Assembly: GCA_018432565.1 (NCBI GenBank) | Contig: JAHDSS010000125.1 | Span: 1-16,818 of the forward strand | From: Kiritimatiellia bacterium | GTDB lineage: Bacteria; Verrucomicrobiota; Kiritimatiellia; CAIQIC01; Lenti-01 | Direction of reading: 5' to 3' | DNA: 16,818 nt | In this document: positions 1 to 5,725 of the stretch, in pieces | Numbering within the stretch: position 1 is the stretch's first letter | How the letters are laid out: every line of letters starts with the position of its first letter | Made by a program: the position numbers and the translations under genes | Notes under the pieces: model-generated | Databases searched by the model: none | What the model saw: the letters and a program-made list of their open reading frames with translations, nothing else | Told to the model about the DNA's origin: nothing

Positions 1-1
1 C

Positions 2-187
2 GCCGGGCGCAAGTGCCTGTGCAACGCCTTGGTCGCCAATATCGGCCTGCCCGGCCTGCAGCCGGACGGCTCCCCCGAGCTGCCGCTCGTCACCCTGGGC
101 GACGACCTCGCAGGCGTCGGCCGCTTCTGCGCCGACGGACAGACGGACTATACCGCCGCCGACGTCATCCAAGCCATGGTGGGCTGA
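2..187 (+). CDS. Nitronate monooxygenase-like flavoprotein, C-terminal fragment
   Basis: The window opens inside a gene; its last 61 codons are read in frame from base 2 to the TGA at 185-187. The visible peptide contains GRKCLCNALVANIGLPG, then PLVTLGDDLAGVGRF and ends with YTAADVIQAMVG. A (K/R)CLCN-(A/G)-L-A-x-(I/V)-G block followed by a 'LVT-GDD' block and a terminal 'YTA-DV' is characteristic, from memory, of the C-terminus of bacterial nitronate monooxygenase / 2-nitropropane dioxygenase-type FMN proteins. These oxidise alkyl nitronates such as propionate 3-nitronate. The FMN-binding TIM barrel lies upstream of the window, so activity cannot be judged. The stop is followed by a repeat-rich spacer, so this gene probably ends its own transcription unit. 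The family call is fairly confident, the substrate not. Confidence 0.66.
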   Translation, partial: AGRKCLCNALVANIGLPGLQPDGSPELPLVTLGDDLAGVGRFCADGQTDYTAADVIQAMVG

Positions 188-218
188 CGGCCGGCAGTAC
201 TCCCGCGCCCTGCACCCC

Positions 219-243
219 CGTAGCACGCGGCTCTGTCGCGTGC
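219..243 (+). repeat. Hairpin unit A (CGTAGC + GCACGCG/CGCGTGC stem)
   Basis: A perfect 7-bp stem, GCACGCG (223-229) with CGCGTGC (237-243), closes a 7-base loop containing GCTCT. It is preceded by CGTAGC. The same layout, CGTAGC-stem-CTCTG-stem, recurs on the opposite strand at 309-332, so this looks like one member of a dispersed hairpin family and not a gene-specific terminator. Confidence 0.55.
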
Positions 244-258
244 AGGCTGTTCACCTAC

Positions 259-290
259 TTGGATATTCCTTGTTGGACATTGGACATTCT
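259..290 (+). repeat. AT-rich 32-base dispersed repeat, copy 1
   Basis: This copy begins TTGGATATTCCTTGTTGG and ends ACATTGGACATTCT. It aligns without gaps to 7726-7757, 9252-9283 and the complement of 8820-8851. The consensus is roughly TTGRATATTYCTTGTTGR followed by AYATTGRWYATTGA. It is strikingly AT-rich in a GC-rich genome. It is the most divergent of the four copies and has no four-helix-bundle gene beside it. Confidence 0.6.
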
Positions 291-308
291 CCTTCTCTTC
301 CCGATCCT

Positions 309-332
309 CGCGGGGCAGAGCCCCGCGCTACG
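309..332 (-). repeat. Hairpin unit B, inverted relative to unit A
   Basis: A perfect 8-bp stem, CGCGGGGC (309-316) with GCCCCGCG (320-327), closes an AGA loop and is followed by CTACG (328-332). On the minus strand it reads CGTAGC, then a GC stem, CTCTG-type loop and stem, matching unit A at 219-243. The two units bracket the AT-rich repeat. There is no T-run, so a Rho-independent terminator role is weak. Confidence 0.55.
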
Positions 333-430
333 CCAAACCCGGCGCCCCCCCGCTCCTCCTCTCTCCGCCCCCCCGGAAGCCATTCTCGCCTTGCTCCGTC
401 CGCATGCGGCGCTTATGCTCCGGATCCACC

Positions 431-1717
431 ATGAAATGTCCCCGCCATCTCGGCATGTCGGTCCTGGCCGGGACCGTTCTGGCCGGCGTTTCTGCCGCGG
501 CCCCTCCCCCGGCGCTGCTGACGATTGGCCAGGGATGGGCGCAGGTGCGGGAGTTCTTTCCGCCGTCCGGAGAAACGGAAATTTCCACGGTTCACTGGAC
601 CAATCCCCCGCCGGAAATCGATCTCGACACGCTGCAGGTCTGGAGCGTCGGCCGCCTCTGGCCGGCCCGGGAATGGCGCTGGCGCGACACCCCCGAACCC
701 GGCGCCGGTCCGGAGGACTCCCCTCCGCCGGTCTGGACGCCGCGCGACGGCATCGCCGTGCGCCGGCCGGCGCGCGACGTGCTGGACATCGAACTGGAGC
801 GTCCCATGTCCCACCGCATGGGACACTCGCTGACCTACCGCCTGCCGGGCCTCGGCTGGCAGGCGTTCTATCGCGTGGTTGTCCGCGGCATCGGTCCGGA
901 ATCCATCCAATCCGTCCAGGTGGATCTCTCCGCCCATGTCCGCATCCGCAACGAGACGCCCGCCGCGTTCCCCGATGCCCGGCTGTCCCTGACGGGCAGT
1001 GACGCCACCCTCCTGCCGCCGCCGAAGCCGTTCGGCCTGCTGGCGGTCAACCCCGATACGCCGCTCTCCGATCTCTGGCTGTTCCATCCCGATCCGCCGG
1101 CGGAACTGCCCCGCCACTATCCCCTGGATGCCCCGGCGGACATTCCGGCGCGCAATGAAACGGAAATCCTGTTTGCGCGTGTGGTCCGCAAGCCCGCGCA
1201 GATCGTCCACCTGTGCCATTCCGACGAAATCCCCGCGCCCACCCGGTCCGGTGGGCTGCCCCTGCGGCGGCTGCTGCTGATTCCAAACAGCGCCTCCCAT
1301 GGACTCGGCTTTCCCCTGCCCCCCGGCGAGGCCGACCTGTTCCTGGGAGCCGCCCGCGGCGCGCCTCTCCAGACGGGCCATGTGGCCCATACTCCCCATC
1401 CCGGCACCCTCCAGGTGGACATGGGGCTGACCGATACCGTCCGCGCCACCCGGCAGACGCGTGAAGAAATCCCCCTGCCCGAGGGCGCCTGGCAGTCCGA
1501 CCATTCCATCCTGCTGGAAAACCGCCTGGATACCCCGGTGCAGGTCACGGCCATTGAAAAACCCGATACGCCCATGGAGTGGAATCTGGTCCGTTCGTCA
1601 ATCCCCTCCACGGCCGCCGGCCGCGAGCTGCGCTTCGAAACCACCGTGCCGCCGAAATCAACCCGGACCATCACCTACCGCCTGCGCCTGACCGCACGCA
1701 ATCCGCAGCTGCCATGA
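431..1717 (+). CDS. Exported DUF4139-like protein
   Basis: The product is 428 aa and starts with a probable Sec signal peptide (MKCPRHLG, then a hydrophobic stretch SVLAGTVLAGVSAAA, likely cleaved near residue 22-25). I chose the ATG at 431 over one at 404 because only 431 puts the signal peptide at the N-terminus. The body fits the DUF4139 family: a GLGWQAFY block at about residues 140-147, a conserved P-x-x-I-P-A-x-x-E-T block near 230-245, LGFPLPPGEADLF near 292-304, HTPHPGTLQVDMG near 320-332, and a C-terminal beta-rich segment ending TRTITYRLRLTARN. DUF4139 proteins are mostly secreted beta-sandwich proteins without a settled biochemical role; the MucoidY-inhibitor A group belongs here. 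No C-terminal membrane anchor is seen. Its stop overlaps an ATG, and the phosphofructokinase start lies 36 nt downstream, so the two are probably co-transcribed. The assignment rests on remembered motifs. Confidence 0.55.
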   Translation: MKCPRHLGMSVLAGTVLAGVSAAAPPPALLTIGQGWAQVREFFPPSGETEISTVHWTNPPPEIDLDTLQVWSVGRLWPAREWRWRDTPEPGAGPEDSPPPVWTPRDGIAVRRPARDVLDIELERPMSHRMGHSLTYRLPGLGWQAFYRVVVRGIGPESIQSVQVDLSAHVRIRNETPAAFPDARLSLTGSDATLLPPPKPFGLLAVNPDTPLSDLWLFHPDPPAELPRHYPLDAPADIPARNETEILFARVVRKPAQIVHLCHSDEIPAPTRSGGLPLRRLLLIPNSASHGLGFPLPPGEADLFLGAARGAPLQTGHVAHTPHPGTLQVDMGLTDTVRATRQTREEIPLPEGAWQSDHSILLENRLDTPVQVTAIEKPDTPMEWNLVRSSIPSTAAGRELRFETTVPPKSTRTITYRLRLTARNPQLP

Positions 1718-1752
1718 ACCATCCGTCCACGACACCCCCAGGAGCCGCCCCC

Positions 1753-3048
1753 ATGCTCGATACCCGCATCCCCGTCCTTGGCCCCGTCCGCCAGCCCTCC
1801 CCGCTCGCCTTCAATACGGTTCAGGGCGACGCCATCAGCAACTTTGTCGCGGACGGGATTCGCGTCCGCCATCAGGTCGTCATCGGCCCGGGGGAGCCCG
1901 AAGACAGTGCTGCGTTCTTTGAAAAAGCCGGCCCCCGCCAGCACCTCTTCTTCGATCCCGCGCAAACCCGCGCCGCCATCGTCACCTGCGGCGGCCTCTG
2001 CCCCGGCATCAACAACGTCATTCGCTCCGCCTTCCTCGAACTGCACTTCAACTACGGCGTCCGGGAGGTCCTGGGCCTCCGCCACGGGTTCCGCGGACTC
2101 ACGGAAAAGGGCGAGCCCCCGCTGGTGCTTACGCCGGAACGGGTGGATCATATCCACCGCGACGGCGGCTCTATCCTGTCCTCGTCCCGCGGACGGCAGG
2201 ACACGGCGGAAATGGTGGACTTCCTCGTCCGCCACCAGATCAACATCCTGATCTGCGTGGGGGGCGACGGCACCCAGCGCGGCACCCACGAAATCGCCCA
2301 GGAAGTCATCCGGCGCGGACTGCCTATCGCCGTGGTCGGCGTTCCCAAGACCATTGACAACGACATCCAGTTCGTGGACATGACCTTCGGCTATTTCAGC
2401 GCCATCGAATCGGCCCGCGCCGTGCTCGACGGCGCCCATTGCGAATCCAAGGGCGCGCCCAACGGCATCGGACTTGTCAAGGTCATGGGCCGCGATTCCG
2501 GATTCATCGCCGCGGGGGCTGCCGCCGCCTCCCAGGAGGTCAATTTCGCGCTGATTCCTGAAATTCCCCTTGTGCTGGACGGTCCGACGGGCTTTCTGGC
2601 CGCCCTGCACCGGCGAATGATGCAGCGCCACCATGCGGTCATCGTCGTCGCCGAGGGTGCCGGCCAGGACTTGATGGAGCAGCTGGAGGAAACCGACATA
2701 TCCGGCAACCGGAAAAAGGCTGACATCGGCCTGTTTGTTCGCGACCGGATCCTGGCCTATTTCAAGGAGCGGGACACCGAGGTCAATCTCAAGTATATCG
2801 ATCCGTCCTATATTGTGCGTTCCGTGCCCGCCAATTCGCAGGACGCGCAGCTCTGCGACGGCTTTGCCCGCCACGCCGTCCATGCCGCCATGGCCGGCAA
2901 GACCGATCTCATCATCGGCCTGTGGCACAGGGTCTATGTCCATGTCCCCATCCCTCTCGCCACCGCCAGCCGGAAGAAAGTGGACCCCGAAGGCGAACTC
3001 TGGCGTTCGGTCATCGCCGCCACCGGCCAGCCCGCCCTATGGCAATAA
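1753..3048 (+). CDS. 6-phosphofructokinase (group with GGDGT/PKTIDND active site)
   Basis: This 431-aa enzyme phosphorylates fructose 6-phosphate to fructose 1,6-bisphosphate in glycolysis, in the cytoplasm. Visible PFK motifs are GGLCPGINNVIR (80-91), the phosphoryl-donor loop GGDGT (170-174), the catalytic PKTIDND (198-204, Asp202 as base) and the substrate-binding MGRDSG (245-250). The N-terminal extension (~70 aa before the Rossmann strand) and total length match the long 'TP0108/plant/trypanosome' PFK clade, which is often auto-annotated as diphosphate-dependent. Gly173 (E. coli Gly104 position) with Lys199 (E. coli 124 position) is the combination seen in ATP-using members of that clade; PPi enzymes usually carry Asp at the first position. 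I chose the ATG at 1753 because AGGAG at 1740-1744 sits 8 nt upstream. An in-frame ATG at 1714 overlaps the previous stop but lacks such a site. Confidence 0.87.
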   Translation: MLDTRIPVLGPVRQPSPLAFNTVQGDAISNFVADGIRVRHQVVIGPGEPEDSAAFFEKAGPRQHLFFDPAQTRAAIVTCGGLCPGINNVIRSAFLELHFNYGVREVLGLRHGFRGLTEKGEPPLVLTPERVDHIHRDGGSILSSSRGRQDTAEMVDFLVRHQINILICVGGDGTQRGTHEIAQEVIRRGLPIAVVGVPKTIDNDIQFVDMTFGYFSAIESARAVLDGAHCESKGAPNGIGLVKVMGRDSGFIAAGAAAASQEVNFALIPEIPLVLDGPTGFLAALHRRMMQRHHAVIVVAEGAGQDLMEQLEETDISGNRKKADIGLFVRDRILAYFKERDTEVNLKYIDPSYIVRSVPANSQDAQLCDGFARHAVHAAMAGKTDLIIGLWHRVYVHVPIPLATASRKKVDPEGELWRSVIAATGQPALWQ

Positions 3049-3248
3049 AGCCGCCGGCATCGGACGGCTGACCGTTCCGCCCCTCCTCTCTGGACGTTTT
3101 CCGCCTCCCGGCGCACCCCATGGATACAGGTTCGCCAGGGTCAAGCGCTTTACCCCCTCGGCAAGAATTGGCGACAAGTGCATTTTACGCTGGCCAAGGC
3201 GATTTGGCTCTGGCAATCTCTTGGCGATTTTTCACGGATTGGACTAAT
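3049..3248. promoter_or_regulatory. Spacer upstream of the hydrogenase operon (promoter expected here)
   Basis: This 200-nt gap separates pfk from the 14-gene operon and is the only sizeable upstream gap, so the operon promoter should lie here. The second half is less GC-rich and contains TTGGCGA twice (3168, 3221) and TTGGC/GCCAA inverted pieces (3168-3172, 3193-3197). A weak sigma54-like pattern (TGGCA, then GGC, with GG-N10-GC spacing at 3212-3225) would start transcription just ahead of the ATG at 3249. No good sigma70 -35/-10 pair was found. There is no Shine-Dalgarno of note before 3249. Confidence 0.35.
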
Positions 3249-3779
3249 ATGGCCTCTTTTATTGCCACGGGTTGTTTTTCATTTGTTGTCTATCTTTTGT
3301 TGACGGCCGGATCCGGCCGCCTGCTGGGCCTGTGGTCGGGCGCCGACCTGCTGGCCGGCGTGATGATTGCCGCCGTTGTCGGCTGGGTCGCCCGGGGATT
3401 CTTCTGCGATCCCCGCCGCCGGGCTGCGCTCCAACCCATGCGCTGGGTCCGCGCCATCGGCTATGCCTGCGGCCCGTTTTTCCTGGAAATGGCCAAGGCG
3501 AACGTGGATGTCGCCTACCGGGTCATCACCGGCCGCATCCGCCCGGGCATCGTCCGTGTCCGCTCCGGCATGCAAACCGACCTCGGCGTCCTGATGCTTG
3601 CCAACTCCATCACCCTCACCCCCGGCACGCTGACCGTCGGGATCGACGAAGACACCAACGACCTGTTCGTCCACATGATCAACGTCCCCGAAGGCATCGA
3701 AACCCGCGAGTCGCTGGAGGCGCGCGAGGTCTTCTCGACATTTGACTGCCCCAGCTGGATCCGGAGGATCGCCGAATGA
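3249..3779 (+). CDS. mbhA: Membrane-bound hydrogenase subunit MbhA (MnhE-like)
   Basis: This 176-aa membrane protein of the Na+/H+ antiporter subunit E family is the first gene of the Mrp-like module. It has two to three N-terminal transmembrane stretches (SFIATGCFSFVVYLLLTAG; DLLAGVMIAAVVGWVARG) and the family segment PFFLEMAKANVDVAYRVITG. The soluble C-terminal domain reads RVRSGMQTDLGVLMLANSITLTPGT... in the manner of MnhE. Upstream in-frame codons extend to 3120, but they encode non-membrane sequence and are unlikely to be translated, so the ATG at 3249 is chosen. The stop overlaps the next ATG (ATGA, 3776-3779), indicating translational coupling. In P. furiosus Mbh, MbhA-C with MbhD-G form the sodium-translocating part of the complex. 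Confidence 0.87.
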   Translation: MASFIATGCFSFVVYLLLTAGSGRLLGLWSGADLLAGVMIAAVVGWVARGFFCDPRRRAALQPMRWVRAIGYACGPFFLEMAKANVDVAYRVITGRIRPGIVRVRSGMQTDLGVLMLANSITLTPGTLTVGIDEDTNDLFVHMINVPEGIETRESLEAREVFSTFDCPSWIRRIAE

Positions 3780-4030
3780 GCATCTGGTTGTTCACCGTCA
3801 CGGTGCTGGCCGCGCTGATGCTGCTGGCGATGGTGCGGCTCTTCAAGGGCCCCACCTCCGCCGACCGCGTCGTCGCGCTCGACGCCATCAACACCCTCGT
3901 CGTCGCCTCGATGATCGTGCTGGCGGCCGCCTTCCGGCAGATCCTCTTCGTGGATGTCGCCATCGTCTATGCCTTGCTCTCGTTCGTGGGCACGCTCTAC
4001 ATCGCCAAGTATCTCGGAGGCGAACTGTGA
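3776..4030 (+). CDS. mbhB: Membrane-bound hydrogenase subunit MbhB (MnhF-like)
   Basis: The product is an 84-aa protein with three transmembrane helices: SIWLFTVTVLAALMLLAMV, then residues ~38-56 and ~58-78. Between the first two is the MnhF/MrpF signature, here KGPTSADRVVALDAINTL. It is a small integral subunit of Mrp antiporters and of Mbh, thought to contribute to the ion pathway. It overlaps mbhA by the ATGA motif and is followed by mbhC, whose GTG start overlaps its own TGA (GTGA, 4027-4030). Length and motif are standard for the family. Confidence 0.88.
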   Translation: MSIWLFTVTVLAALMLLAMVRLFKGPTSADRVVALDAINTLVVASMIVLAAAFRQILFVDVAIVYALLSFVGTLYIAKYLGGEL

Positions 4031-4383
4031 TCCTCAACCTGCTCATCGGCGCCGCCATCGCGATCGGCCTGTTCTTCAACGCCCTGGGCGTCTTCGGCAT
4101 CCTGCGCTTCCCCGACGTCTATACCCGGCTGCACGCCGACACCAAGGCCACCACCTTCGGTTCCATTTTCACGTCGCTGGCCGTGGCGCTCTACGCCCTC
4201 GGCCGCCTGTTCGAAACCGCCGACGGCCAGTACGCCACGCTCCTGCTGCACACGCTGGTGGCCGTCGTCGTCCTGGCCATCACCAACGCCACCGGCGCGC
4301 ATGCCATTGCCCGCGCCGCCCGCCGCCGCGGCCATTCGCCCGCGCAGGCCGTGGTGGACAAGCTGGAGGAACCCGCCCCATGA
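4027..4383 (+). CDS. mbhC: Membrane-bound hydrogenase subunit MbhC (MnhG-like)
   Basis: This 118-aa protein of the MnhG/PhaG family has three predicted transmembrane helices and the diagnostic block GILRFPDVYTRLHADTKATT (residues ~26-45). The start is the GTG at 4027, which overlaps the previous stop; earlier in-frame codons belong to the mbhB coding region read in another phase. The C-terminal ~25 residues (ARAARRRGHSPAQAV...) are cationic and probably cytoplasmic. With MbhA, MbhB and MbhD it forms the antiporter-like block that couples electron flow to sodium export. The stop overlaps the next start (ATGA, 4380-4383). Confidence 0.88.
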   Translation: MILNLLIGAAIAIGLFFNALGVFGILRFPDVYTRLHADTKATTFGSIFTSLAVALYALGRLFETADGQYATLLLHTLVAVVVLAITNATGAHAIARAARRRGHSPAQAVVDKLEEPAP

Positions 4384-4634
4384 CCCCGCTGCTGCTGCTG
4401 CAAGCCCTCCTGCTGCTCGGCCTGATCGTCACCGCCGTGCTGGTGATCGCATTCAAGGACCTGCTTTCCTCCGCCATCGCCTTCGCGGCCTTCAGCCTGC
4501 TGCTGGCACTGGAGTTCTATCTCCTCCAGGCCCCCGATGTCGCCATCGCCGAGGCCGGCATCGGCGCCGGCCTCACCACCGCCATCTTCATCATCGCCAT
4601 CCGCGGTACCAAGCGTTACGAGGAGAAGGACTGA
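4380..4634 (+). CDS. mbhD: Membrane-bound hydrogenase subunit MbhD (DUF4040)
   Basis: This 84-aa, three-helix membrane protein corresponds to the N-terminal part of the MrpA C-terminal region, which exists as a separate gene in mbh operons (MbhD/DUF4040). Visible features are AFKDLLSSAIAFAAFSL (Lys26 and Asp27 in a membrane context), EFYLLQAPDVAIAEAGIGAG (conserved Glu58 and acidic Asp53) and a charged tail KRYEEKD. The presence of separate mbhD and mbhE genes separates this locus from a plain Mrp antiporter operon, where these domains are fused to MrpA. The ATG at 4380 overlaps the mbhC stop, and its TGA overlaps the mbhE ATG by one base. Confidence 0.87.
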   Translation: MTPLLLLQALLLLGLIVTAVLVIAFKDLLSSAIAFAAFSLLLALEFYLLQAPDVAIAEAGIGAGLTTAIFIIAIRGTKRYEEKD

Positions 4635-4918
4635 TGCGCACCGCCCTCTTTACCGCCATTCTGCTGATTCTGCTGGCCGGCTTTCTCCAGGTCGCCGTCG
4701 GCCTGCCCTTCGGAAAGCCCGCCCGCACCGACATGGACGACTACTTCCTGGCCCACGCCCAGGACCAGGCCGCCGCCAACAACGTCGTCACCTCCGTCGT
4801 CTTTGACTTCCGCGGCTTCGATACCCTCGGCGAAGCCACCGTCCTCTTCACCGCCGTCCTCGGCGTCGGCATGATGTTCCGCAAGCTCAAGCCCGGAGAA
4901 GAATATGAACATGACTAA
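4634..4918 (+). CDS. mbhE: Membrane-bound hydrogenase subunit MbhE
   Basis: The 94-aa product has an N-terminal membrane helix (ALFTAILLILLAGFLQVAVG), a hydrophilic segment, the conserved VVFDFRGFDTLGE (residues 55-67) and a second helix ending with GMMFRKLK. That block is the hallmark of the MbhE / MrpA-C-terminal (MnhB-proximal) family; Glu67 is a conserved membrane carboxylate. The ATG at 4634 is preceded by AGGAGAAGGA (4621-4630), a good Shine-Dalgarno, and overlaps the mbhD stop as TGATG. The end overlaps the mbhF start by 14 nt. The combination of mbhD, mbhE and the NuoL/MnhD-type mbhH is the Mbh arrangement. Confidence 0.86.
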   Translation: MRTALFTAILLILLAGFLQVAVGLPFGKPARTDMDDYFLAHAQDQAAANNVVTSVVFDFRGFDTLGEATVLFTAVLGVGMMFRKLKPGEEYEHD

Positions 4919-5372
4919 AATCGTGCGGACCACCGCCGACCTGTTCTATCCCTTTTGCCTCGTCTTCGGGCTCTATGTCGTCCTCCACGGCCACCTCACC
5001 CCCGGCGGCGGGTTCCAGGGCGGCGCCGTCATGGCCACCGGCGCAGCCCTCCTGCTTGTCTCCCGCCGCTACGAAGACATCACCCGGAGCCTGCGCCAGA
5101 ACACCATGAAGCTCTGCGAAGCCGTCGGCCTGCTGATGTTCATCACCGCCGGTCTTGCCGGCCTGTTCGCCGGCGGCGCCTTCCTTTACAACGGACTCGC
5201 GGGCGCGGGCGGGCTCTTCGGCGAACCCGTCGCCTTCGGCGCCAACCCCGGCGGCCTCAACACCGCCGGCCTCATCCCGCTCTTGAACATCGCCGTCGGC
5301 ATTGAAGTCCTCGGCGGCCTCACCGTCATCCTGCTCTACATGCTCTCCGGCGTGAAGGAAACCGAACCATGA
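4905..5372 (+). CDS. mbhF: Membrane-bound hydrogenase subunit MbhF (MnhB-like)
   Basis: This 155-aa protein of the MnhB/MrpB family has four transmembrane helices and the signature YVVLHGHLTPGGGFQGG near residues 24-40. The start at 4905 is preferred over the ATG two codons later because GGAG at 4895-4898 is 6 nt upstream. The coding region overlaps the end of mbhE by 14 nt and the start of mbhG by the ATGA motif (5369-5372). In Mbh, MbhF and MbhG pack next to the NuoL/M/N-like MbhH in the ion-translocation module. The loop after helix 2 contains an unusually Gly/Ala-rich stretch (GLAGAGGLFGEPVAFGANPG) typical of this subunit. Confidence 0.89.
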   Translation: MNMTKIVRTTADLFYPFCLVFGLYVVLHGHLTPGGGFQGGAVMATGAALLLVSRRYEDITRSLRQNTMKLCEAVGLLMFITAGLAGLFAGGAFLYNGLAGAGGLFGEPVAFGANPGGLNTAGLIPLLNIAVGIEVLGGLTVILLYMLSGVKETEP

Positions 5373-5725
5373 TCACCCGCCTGCTGCTGGCCATGCCCTT
5401 CCTGACCGTCGCCGTCCTGCTCCTGCTGGCCCTCGGCGCCCTCCTCTTTAAGCGCAACCTCATCAAGATGCTGATGGGGCTCTCCCTGATGGAATCCGCT
5501 GTCAACCTGTTCCTGGTCGCCATCGGCTACCGCCAGGACGGCGTCGCCCCCATCTTTACCAACGTCCCCCAGACCCTCATGGTCCTGCCCACCGTGCAGG
5601 CCCTCACCCTGACCGCCATCGTCATCGGCGTGGCCACCTCCGCCATGATGCTGTCGTTCGCCATGGTGATCTACAAGAAGTACGGAACCGTGGATGTCCG
5701 CAACATCAGAAAGCTCAACGGATGA
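5369..5725 (+). CDS. mbhG: Membrane-bound hydrogenase subunit MbhG (MnhC/NuoK-like)
   Basis: This 118-aa, three-helix protein is homologous to MrpC and the NuoK subunit of complex I. The family block FKRNLIKMLMGLSLMESAVN (residues 27-46) carries Glu42 in the membrane, the position conserved for proton/ion transfer in NuoK-like subunits. A second conserved part is PTVQALTLTAIVIGVATSA (~72-90). It follows mbhF with an ATGA overlap, and its stop TGA overlaps the mbhH ATG (5722-5725). Length and motifs are normal. Confidence 0.9.
   Translation: MITRLLLAMPFLTVAVLLLLALGALLFKRNLIKMLMGLSLMESAVNLFLVAIGYRQDGVAPIFTNVPQTLMVLPTVQALTLTAIVIGVATSAMMLSFAMVIYKKYGTVDVRNIRKLNG

Larger units (their letters stand above)
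188..430. other. Non-coding spacer made largely of dispersed repeats
   Basis: No convincing gene is present here. The spacer holds two GC-rich hairpins in inverted orientation (219-243 and 309-332) with one AT-rich 32-base repeat (259-290) between them. After them comes a C/T-rich stretch (335-400). No clear sigma70 promoter or Shine-Dalgarno sequence was found ahead of the gene that starts at 431. Confidence 0.6.

Noticed and set aside
13..1002. A long plus-strand frame with Arg/Pro-rich translation overlapping the flavoprotein end and the DUF4139-like gene
   Set aside because: It runs across the stop of one gene and into another in a different frame, the composition is that of a frame-shifted GC-rich gene, and no domain is visible.
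413..1504. A 363-codon minus-strand frame opposite the DUF4139-like gene
   Set aside because: Repetitive Gly/Arg/Gln composition with no domain; the plus strand has a signal peptide and family motifs.
3050..3072. Terminator hairpin after the phosphofructokinase gene (AGCCG/CGGCT)
   Set aside because: Only a 5-bp stem with a long loop and no T-run follows; too weak to call.
3221..3250. Sigma70 promoter TTGGCG/TAATAT ahead of mbhA
   Set aside because: The -10 box would overlap the start codon and place the transcript start inside the coding region, with no good downstream start codon.
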